From an uncultured Bacteroidota bacterium (lineage in GTDB: Bacteria > Bacteroidota > Bacteroidia > Flavobacteriales > Flavobacteriaceae), in assembly GCA_902574335.1 (NCBI GenBank), contig CACGNO010000009.1, positions 1-32,255 on the forward strand: a DNA stretch of 32,255 bases. The letters are read 5' to 3'. Under the pieces are notes generated by a model. It made no database searches, was not told where the DNA came from, and was given only the letters and a program-made list of their open reading frames with translations. Position numbers and translations under genes: made by a program. Positions within the stretch are counted from its first letter, which is position 1. Each line of letters opens with the position of its first letter. Below, in pieces: positions 25,306 to 32,255 of this stretch.

Positions 25306-26160
25306 TTATAGTTCTTCTAATGAAAAAGACTTGTCAAATCTTATGCCTTTTTCTGTTTTTTTAAGGGAAACAATTTCATTGTTAGGATCATGCTCCATAA
25401 ACAACAAACATTCTTTTTCAAAAGCATCTTCCAGGAAAATTGATTTTTCTTTCATAGTTAATAAAGGCCTAACGTCATAGCCCATTATATACGGAACCGG
25501 AATATGCCCCGCAGTTGGAATAAGGTCTGCACAATAAATTAACTCTTTGCCCTTGAATTTAACCTTTGGAATCATTTGTTTTTCAGTATGCCCGTCTACA
25601 CACAAAACCTCTATTCCAAGCTCTTCGCTAAAGACAAATTCATTAGATGTGTTTTTTAGAAAACTCAAACGACCAGACTCTTTAATTGGAAGGAGGTTTT
25701 CATCTAAAAAAGAAGCTTTTTCTCTGGGATTAGGCTTGGCAGCCCAATTCCAGTGATTCTCATTGGACCAATAGTTGGCGTTCTTAAACTGAACATCATA
25801 TCGCTGTTTAGCATTATCCCAAAAAACAGCACCACCACAATGATCGAAATGAAGATGAGTTAACAATACATCTGTTATTTCATCAACTGCAAAACCAGCG
25901 GCATTTATTGATTTTACAAGGTCAAAATTACCCCATCTTTTATAGTGACTAAAAAACTTTTCGGACTGTTTATTACCCATTCCTGTATCAACCAGAATTA
26001 ATTTGCCACCGTCTTCAACAAGCATACACCTTGCGGACATATCAATCATATTATTGGAGTCTGCCGGGTTTGTTTTTTCCCACAGTGATTTTGGCACAAC
26101 ACCAAACATTGCTCCTCCGTCGAGCTTAAAGTTCCCAGCCTGAATAGAGTAGAGATTCAT
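25306..26160 (-). CDS. MBL fold metallo-hydrolase
   Basis: LVDTGMG, LLTHLHFDHCGGAVF, VDGHTEKQM, YCADLIPTAGH. Confidence 0.93.
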   Translation of the reverse strand: MNLYSIQAGNFKLDGGAMFGVVPKSLWEKTNPADSNNMIDMSARCMLVEDGGKLILVDTGMGNKQSEKFFSHYKRWGNFDLVKSINAAGFAVDEITDVLLTHLHFDHCGGAVFWDNAKQRYDVQFKNANYWSNENHWNWAAKPNPREKASFLDENLLPIKESGRLSFLKNTSNEFVFSEELGIEVLCVDGHTEKQMIPKVKFKGKELIYCADLIPTAGHIPVPYIMGYDVRPLLTMKEKSIFLEDAFEKECLLFMEHDPNNEIVSLKKTEKGIRFDKSFSLEEL

Positions 26161-26178
26161 TGTTGTAAATGTAAAGAA

Positions 26179-28353
26179 TTATCTTATAGTCAGCCTGAGA
26201 ACGGAACATGCGGCAGTTTTAACAAACCGGTCCTCACCAACTCCAAAAAGAACATTAAGCCAATTATCTTTTTCAGGTGTTCCAAGAATTAACAGATCAT
26301 ATCCTGCAGATTCCTCTGAAATTGTTTCTACAGGGTCGTTGCTTTTCACAATTTTAAGCTCAGATTTTGATTTTGTAGATGAAAGAATTTCCTCCGAAGT
26401 TTTCTTAAGCTTGCTACCTTCTTTTTCACCTTCAGAAACAATGTTTAATAGAGTTAGAGATGCACCAAAATGTTGACATATCTTATCAGCTACATCAATA
26501 AAAGCTTGATTTCTTCGTCCTGGTCTCAGCGCTATCAACACTTTTGAAAACCTTCTTACCCCGTTGTCCTTAAATAGGCCCAAGTTGGAGTTTACGTTTT
26601 TTAGAAGCCATCCTATTGGGTTTCCGACAAATATCCCAGAATGCTCTCTTCCGTCCCACTCCATAACAAGCCACTTACACTTGCTTTGACCCGTTATGTT
26701 ATCAATTGAGTTTGCTACATCATGAGTGGCAATACATTCATAGGAGATGTTAAGTTTTTTATATTTTTTAAGATGCTCTATGCGTCTTTTTTTAGATTCA
26801 GATGCTGGAGTGTCAAGGTCAATTGCCTCCAAAAAAGTTTGATTAGGAACTTCCAACAAGTTTATTGTATTAATCTTAGACTTGTCATTAATTGATGACG
26901 CCATCTCAACAAGCATTTCGGTAGAAGTTTCATCGCCTAATAGCGGAACAACTATTTCAGCATTTGTGTTGCTAATGTCTTCTATAGAGCTTGTGCTTTG
27001 TTTGTTGTCAGCTAGATCTTGACCAGATGAACTTCCTTTAAAAAGGAAGGATAAAAACCCATAATTAGAAAACACACCTTTTCTATTGGTGTTTTTACCA
27101 TAAGCTAGAAAAATGAAAAATCCGAGAACAAAAATACCGGCTACAGAAACTATAGGCATAAAACCTAAGTAAAAAAGCAATACAAAACCACTGACAATTC
27201 CAAAAAGCTGCACATAAGGATAGAAAGGAGATTTATATTTAGGATTATACCACTGAGCAGAAGTTTCTCTTAAAACAATAACTGCAAGATTAACAGAAAC
27301 AAACATCATAACTTTAAAAGCACTCGCAAGCTTGGCGATCTTCTCAACATCAAGATAAAATACAGCTAAACCAATAATTATACAGGTTACTATAATTGAA
27401 TTTACTGGTGTTAAAAAACGAGAATTAACTGTGCCAAAAAACCCGGGCAACATTTTATCTCTAGCCATTGCAAAAGGAAATCTTGAAGACGCTAAAACAC
27501 CTGAATTTGCCATAGAAAGAAGTGTTATGACACCAACAATACCTGCAGCATAACCAAAACTTTCACCTCCCAAAACTTTTGAAAGTGTATATATCGGCCT
27601 AATATCAGTTGAAAGAGCAGACGCTTCAACATTACCAACTAAAACTAGCGCGACTAAAACATAAACAGCAGTAATTAGAAATAATGAAATTAACATTGAG
27701 CGTGGAAGATTTTTTTCAGGATTTTTAATTTCACCTGCTACAGCAGCAACCTTTGTAACACCAGCATAGGAAATATAAAGAAAGGCAACGGCAGATATAA
27801 AACCATAGTTTCCATCTGAGAACACAGGGCTTAGCATTTCAGAATCAAAAGAATTAAAACCAAAAGCTATTACAAGTAAAAGAGAAATTATGCTAATGGA
27901 AACAATTGCTAGCTGTGTGTTACCCACCTTTTTAACCCCGAACACATTTAGAATTAATATTAAGCCCAAAGAAATTAGGGCAACAATTTTTGACAAACCC
28001 TCATCAATCTGAACAACTACATATAAATAAGCGCTTAAACCAACCAAAGAGAAAGCACTTTTTAACAACAATGAAAGCCACAAGCCAAGTCCAGAAACTG
28101 TCCCAAACAAAGGGCCAAAAGCTCTCTCAATGTAAACATAGGTTCCACCTGATTTTGGCATTGCTGTTGCAAGCTCGGATTTAGACAAAACAGCAGGAAG
28201 AATACAAAGGGCAGCAACTAAAAAAGCTAACCATATAGAAGAACCAGTAATGCCTACAGCAATTCCAGGTAAAACAAAAATACCACTTAACATTCCGCCA
28301 ACACTTATGGCAATAGCAGTGGGAAGCGTTAAGGTTCTTTGAAGTTTTTTCAC
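26179..28353 (-). CDS. APC-family amino acid transporter with C-terminal universal-stress-protein-like domains
   Basis: ISVGGMLSGIFVLPGIAVGITGSS, SELATAMPKSGGTYVYIERAFGP; C-terminal about 300 aa soluble, ending YDLLILGTPEKDNW. Confidence 0.92.
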   Translation of the reverse strand: MKKLQRTLTLPTAIAISVGGMLSGIFVLPGIAVGITGSSIWLAFLVAALCILPAVLSKSELATAMPKSGGTYVYIERAFGPLFGTVSGLGLWLSLLLKSAFSLVGLSAYLYVVVQIDEGLSKIVALISLGLILILNVFGVKKVGNTQLAIVSISIISLLLVIAFGFNSFDSEMLSPVFSDGNYGFISAVAFLYISYAGVTKVAAVAGEIKNPEKNLPRSMLISLFLITAVYVLVALVLVGNVEASALSTDIRPIYTLSKVLGGESFGYAAGIVGVITLLSMANSGVLASSRFPFAMARDKMLPGFFGTVNSRFLTPVNSIIVTCIIIGLAVFYLDVEKIAKLASAFKVMMFVSVNLAVIVLRETSAQWYNPKYKSPFYPYVQLFGIVSGFVLLFYLGFMPIVSVAGIFVLGFFIFLAYGKNTNRKGVFSNYGFLSFLFKGSSSGQDLADNKQSTSSIEDISNTNAEIVVPLLGDETSTEMLVEMASSINDKSKINTINLLEVPNQTFLEAIDLDTPASESKKRRIEHLKKYKKLNISYECIATHDVANSIDNITGQSKCKWLVMEWDGREHSGIFVGNPIGWLLKNVNSNLGLFKDNGVRRFSKVLIALRPGRRNQAFIDVADKICQHFGASLTLLNIVSEGEKEGSKLKKTSEEILSSTKSKSELKIVKSNDPVETISEESAGYDLLILGTPEKDNWLNVLFGVGEDRFVKTAACSVLRLTIR

Positions 28354-28372
28354 TTATTCTAAAATAAAGAAA

Positions 28373-29005
28373 TTATTTATTTAAAAAGAGAATGTCTTCA
28401 ATTAACTGTTCCATTTCTAAACCCAAGGTGCCGTTGTAAATTCCTCTGATCCTTAAACTCTTGTCTACTAAAAGAAAATGTTCAGTATGTAAAAAATCTG
28501 TACTATCTTTTGTAAAACCAATTTCTTCCTCAGCAAAATAAGATTTTCTAGCAAGAGAATAAATCTTGTTTTTGTCCCCCGTTAGGAAATGCCAGTTTTC
28601 AGAATTGAGAGTAAACTCTTTTTTATACCTATTTAAAACTTCAGGACTGTCGAGCCATGGTGTTACTGTAAATGAAACCAAATTAACATCTGGGTTGTTT
28701 TGAAACTTCTTTTCAACCTCCACCATGTTTGTGGTCATTTTTGGGCAAATATGAGTGCAAGACGTAAAGATAAAGTTTGCAACATGAATTTTTCCTCTTA
28801 AATCTTTGGAGCCAAAACTATTTCCGTTGTTATCGGTAAAAGCAAAATCTTCAATTTTATGAGTAATGGTTTTTTCTAATTGAGCGTTATTTTTTATAAA
28901 AACAGGCTCAAAATCAGGAGAGTTGTAGTATGGAAGGTGATTAATAGGGCTGTTACAAGAGAGTATAAACAGAAAGCTACATGTCAAAAACCTCTTCAGA
29001 AACAT
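28373..29005 (-). CDS. SCO1/SenC family copper-binding lipoprotein (ORF track start at 29035; MFLKRFLTC... start at 29005 preferred)
   Basis: FTFTSCTHICPKM-type motif (FIFTSCTHICPKMTTNM, CxxxC), LLVDKSLRIRGIYNG; signal/lipobox FILSCNSP. Confidence 0.93.
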   Translation of the reverse strand: MFLKRFLTCSFLFILSCNSPINHLPYYNSPDFEPVFIKNNAQLEKTITHKIEDFAFTDNNGNSFGSKDLRGKIHVANFIFTSCTHICPKMTTNMVEVEKKFQNNPDVNLVSFTVTPWLDSPEVLNRYKKEFTLNSENWHFLTGDKNKIYSLARKSYFAEEEIGFTKDSTDFLHTEHFLLVDKSLRIRGIYNGTLGLEMEQLIEDILFLNK

Positions 29006-29564
29006 TTGTACAGTTTTTTGTGCCAAGCAATCCATAGCGCCTATTGTTTTTAATTATGTAATTAGACTTTATTTTTCCGTCAAGATACCAAACTTTTTGA
29101 GAGCCAAACTCGCGCCCCATTTTATAATTAAACTCTTCAATTAATTGTCCGTCTTTTGCCCACAAACTGTTAGTCCCATTATATTCTCCATTTTTAAACA
29201 TAAAAACAAAGTTCTTTGCCCCATCATTATAAAAGCCTTCATACAAACCAACCTTAAGGCCTTTTTTGTAAAACCTTCTTTCTTTTAGAGAGCCGTTAGG
29301 GTAAAATGTTTTCCAAACTCCATGTTTAAGACCGTTTTTATATTCTCCAATTAAGATTGTGTCTCTATCTTCATTTGTGTTATAAACAATTCCTGAAAAA
29401 ACTTCTCCTTTATAGGCTGTTTGCTTGCTAAAACCATCAAAATCTTTAGATTCTTCGTGAACAACCAGCCGATTATTGGGATTACACCCAATAAAAAAAA
29501 CGAAAACAATCAATAAAAGCCTATTGACTAACTGTGCCGGGGATTCCATAATAACCACTGCCAT
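28977..29564 (-). CDS. MORN-repeat (toxin-antitoxin system YwqK-like) lipoprotein
   Basis: Repeats GEYKNGLKHGVWKTFYPNGSLKERRFYKKGLKVGLYEGFYNDGAKNFVFMFKNGEYNG; lipobox FFIGCNP. Confidence 0.88.
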   Translation of the reverse strand: MAVVIMESPAQLVNRLLLIVFVFFIGCNPNNRLVVHEESKDFDGFSKQTAYKGEVFSGIVYNTNEDRDTILIGEYKNGLKHGVWKTFYPNGSLKERRFYKKGLKVGLYEGFYNDGAKNFVFMFKNGEYNGTNSLWAKDGQLIEEFNYKMGREFGSQKVWYLDGKIKSNYIIKNNRRYGLLGTKNCTNVSEEVFDM

Positions 29565-30303
29565 TTAAATAAGGATCGTCTGCAGTCAAATGATAGTGAT
29601 AGATACCGCTAGGAAAATCAGAAGTGCTGTGTGAGTGACCGTGATAATTATCAAGATCAGAGCTTTGAATAATATTCCCATTCTCTTCTGGCCCATAAAC
29701 AGGGAAGCCGTCTAAAAGAAAGCCAATAATCACGTTTCTCCCTTTTGCTTTTGTTGTCAATATTGGTTCCATATGATAATGATATCTTCCATCAACACCA
29801 TTTTCTTGCCCAGGAGCAATAGGAGCAGGATGTCCATTACCTTGATCAAAAGAATTAATTTCTCTAGTTAAAGGCTGGTTCATACCAGCGTACTGATTAT
29901 AAAAAGGGACACCATTCAAAGACACTCCAATTGGCCCCATAGACGTAGGCGTTGAAGATGAAGCTTTTGTAGGTCTAATAGGAATTTTAAACCTTAAGTT
30001 AAGAGTTGTAATACCATTAGGGTTTTTGTTCCAATTGTTTACAAAAGGGTTTGAACCGTCATATGCCTCGTACAAAACATGATCTAAAGGGAAGTAAGGG
30101 CTTTTGTGGTCAGGGACTCCATTCGTGTTTATATAAACATAATTTCCTTGAATATAAATTTGAGAAGTCACACCATAAACCTTTTCATAAACTGAAAGCG
30201 GGATAGCAACATTTTCATCAGCTGGCTCATTTGGACAACAATCATTTTCATCGCTACAAGAAATCAACACAGATAAAGCAAACAGAATTAAAAAAAATCT
30301 TCT
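29521..30303 (-). CDS. YHYH-domain lipoprotein (ORF track start at 30345; MRRFFLILFALSVLISC start at 30303 preferred)
   Basis: GRYHYHMEP and GIYHYHLTADDPY motifs; lipobox LISCSDE. Confidence 0.92.
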   Translation of the reverse strand, partial: RRFFLILFALSVLISCSDENDCCPNEPADENVAIPLSVYEKVYGVTSQIYIQGNYVYINTNGVPDHKSPYFPLDHVLYEAYDGSNPFVNNWNKNPNGITTLNLRFKIPIRPTKASSSTPTSMGPIGVSLNGVPFYNQYAGMNQPLTREINSFDQGNGHPAPIAPGQENGVDGRYHYHMEPILTTKAKGRNVIIGFLLDGFPVYGPEENGNIIQSSDLDNYHGHSHSTSDFPSGIYHYHLTADDPYLNGSGYYGIPGTVSQ

Positions 30304-30337
30304 CATAGATATAATGTACCAAAAATTACGCCAATAA

Positions 30338-32134
30338 TTAATCATTTAATTTTAACACAGCCATAAAAGCCTGTTGAGGAATTTCAACATTTCCAATCTG
30401 CCTCATTTTCTTTTTTCCTTTCTTTTGGTTTTCTAAAAGCTTTCTTTTTCTGGTTATATCTCCGCCATAACATTTAGCAGTAACATCTTTTCTAACAGCC
30501 TTAATGGTTTCTCTGGCTATAATTTTAGAGCCAATTGCCGCTTGAACAGGGATGTCAAATTGTTGTCTTGGAATTAACTCCTTAAGCTTTTCACATATTT
30601 TTTTGCCCATTCTGTATGCGTTGTCAAAATGAATTAGCGCAGAGAGAGCATCAACAGGGTTTCCGTTTAAAAGCAGATCTAGTCTAATTAATTTAGATGT
30701 TTTAAAACCTAAAGGACTGTAGTCAAAAGAAGCATATCCCTTTGAAATTGATTTAAGACGGTCATAAAAGTCAAAAACAATTTCTGCCAAAGGCATGTCA
30801 AAAGAAAGCTCTACTCTTTCAGTTGTTAGGTATGTCTGGTTTGTTATTTCACCTCTTTTTTCAATACAAAGATTCATAACAGGACCTACAAAATCTGATT
30901 TTGTAATTATAGAGGCCTTAATATATGGTTCCTCAACCCTGTCTAAAAAAGACGGCTCAGGCAAATCGGAAGGAGTGTTGACTATAATCCTTTCATCAGA
31001 CTGTTTCTTGGTATAAGCGTGATATGAAACATTCGGAACGGTAGTTATTACAGCCATATTGAACTCTCTATCAAGCCTTTCTTGAATTATTTCTAAATGA
31101 AGCATTCCTAAAAAACCACACCTGAAACCAAACCCTAGTGCAGATGAGCTTTCAGGAGCAAAGACTAATGATGCATCATTCAGCTGAAGCTTTTCTATAG
31201 ATGACCGTAAATCTTCATAATCATCGCTATCAACAGGATAGATTCCTGCAAAAACCATAGGCTTAACCTCTTCAAAACCCGATATAGCATCTGTACCAAT
31301 ATAATTACCATCTACTATTGTATCACCAACTTTTATTTCTTTAGCGTTTTTAATTCCAGTTATTAAATATCCAACATCTCCAGCTCCAACACTTTGTTTA
31401 GGCTGTTGTTTTAGATTAAGCGTACCCACTTCATCAGCAAAATATTTTTTACCAGTTGCACAAAACTTTATTTGTTGCCCTTTGGATATTTTTCCAGAGA
31501 AAACTCTAAAATATATTTCAATCCCCCTAAAAGGATTAAAAACAGAGTCAAAAATTAAAGCCTTTAAATCGTTGGTTTCGTCTGTTTTTGGAGCCGGAAC
31601 TCTTTCAATTATAGCCTTAAGAATTTCTCCAATTCCTTCACCTGTTTTAGCAGAAGCTTTAATAATATCGACTTCATTACACCCCAATAAGTCAACAATA
31701 TCATCAGAGACCTCCTCTGGTTTTGCTGATGGCAAATCAATTTTATTTAACACGGGTATTATTTCTAAATCATTTTCTAAGGCCAAGTATAAATTTGATA
31801 TTGTTTGAGCTTGTACACTCTGTGCAGCATCAACAATTAATAAAGCACCTTCACATGCAGCTATAGACCTAGAAACCTCATATGAAAAATCAACATGACC
31901 AGGAGTGTCTATTAAATTTAAAATATATTTTTCACCATTAAACGAGTATTCCATTTGAATTGCATGAGACTTAATAGTAATTCCTCTTTCTCTTTCAAGA
32001 TCCATGTTGTCAAGGAGTTGATCTTGCTTTTCTCTGTCTGAAACTGCACCGGTTTCATCAAGCAGCCTGTCTGCCAAGGTGCTTTTACCGTGGTCAATGT
32101 GTGCGATTATGCAAAAATTTCGAATTTTACTCAT
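30338..32134 (-). CDS. lepA: Elongation factor 4 (LepA)
   Basis: [43 protein letters not shown]; 598 aa; C-terminal [26 protein letters not shown]. Confidence 0.98.
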   Translation of the reverse strand: MSKIRNFCIIAHIDHGKSTLADRLLDETGAVSDREKQDQLLDNMDLERERGITIKSHAIQMEYSFNGEKYILNLIDTPGHVDFSYEVSRSIAACEGALLIVDAAQSVQAQTISNLYLALENDLEIIPVLNKIDLPSAKPEEVSDDIVDLLGCNEVDIIKASAKTGEGIGEILKAIIERVPAPKTDETNDLKALIFDSVFNPFRGIEIYFRVFSGKISKGQQIKFCATGKKYFADEVGTLNLKQQPKQSVGAGDVGYLITGIKNAKEIKVGDTIVDGNYIGTDAISGFEEVKPMVFAGIYPVDSDDYEDLRSSIEKLQLNDASLVFAPESSSALGFGFRCGFLGMLHLEIIQERLDREFNMAVITTVPNVSYHAYTKKQSDERIIVNTPSDLPEPSFLDRVEEPYIKASIITKSDFVGPVMNLCIEKRGEITNQTYLTTERVELSFDMPLAEIVFDFYDRLKSISKGYASFDYSPLGFKTSKLIRLDLLLNGNPVDALSALIHFDNAYRMGKKICEKLKELIPRQQFDIPVQAAIGSKIIARETIKAVRKDVTAKCYGGDITRKRKLLENQKKGKKKMRQIGNVEIPQQAFMAVLKLND

Positions 32135-32194
32135 ATGAAATCATTAACAAATATAAATTAATTAATCCCTTTTTTCGAGTAAAAGATAATAGAT

Positions 32195-32202
32195 TAAATT
32201 TG
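32195..32202 (+). promoter_or_regulatory. Candidate -7 box (TAAATTTG) for dusB
   Basis: TAnnTTTG match 20 nt upstream of the proposed GTG start. Confidence 0.4.
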
Positions 32203-32222
32203 TGACACTTAAAACCAAGAGT

Positions 32223-32255
32223 GTGGCTAAAATTGGAAACATAGATTTAGGAGAG
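32223..32255 (+). CDS. dusB: tRNA-dihydrouridine synthase, N-terminal fragment (continues beyond window)
   Basis: GTG start then AKIGNIDLGE, the typical start of flavobacterial DusB; only 11 codons visible. Confidence 0.6.
   Translation, partial: MAKIGNIDLGE

Noticed and set aside
1-32255. CRISPR arrays, transposons/IS elements, prophage, rRNA
   Set aside because: No spaced direct repeats, transposase/integrase motifs or rRNA sequence seen on either strand.

Overview
AT-rich window, most likely a marine Flavobacteriia/Bacteroidetes chromosome segment. Several TAnnTTTG-like -7 boxes, a rnr/rpiB/glnS/folB/lepA gene set and SCO1/YHYH/MORN lipoproteins fit that assignment. Most of it is housekeeping: alkB-like (partial), gltX, SPFH protein, glnS, folB, tRNA-Cys(GCA), LysE-type exporter, alpha/beta hydrolase, rnr, rpiB, elaA-like GNAT, sppA, EEP nuclease, S9 peptidase, rnpA, M1 peptidase, MBL hydrolase, APC-Usp transporter, SCO1/MORN/YHYH cluster, lepA and the first codons of dusB. 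There are no CRISPR arrays, intact mobile elements or rRNA. The less ordinary parts are: (1) a 1450-aa acidic TPR + degenerate helical-repeat protein with an unrecognised C-terminal half, convergent with an orphan acidic gene; (2) an unannotated DUF3883-like C-terminal remnant at about 16291-16443, flanked by a GC-rich anomalous block containing an inverted repeat; (3) a perfect 11-bp inverted repeat upstream of an orphan secreted protein; (4) a poly-Glu (GAA)10 microsatellite linker inside SppA. I do not see a convincing complete novel system. All family names come from motif recognition by eye, with no database search.
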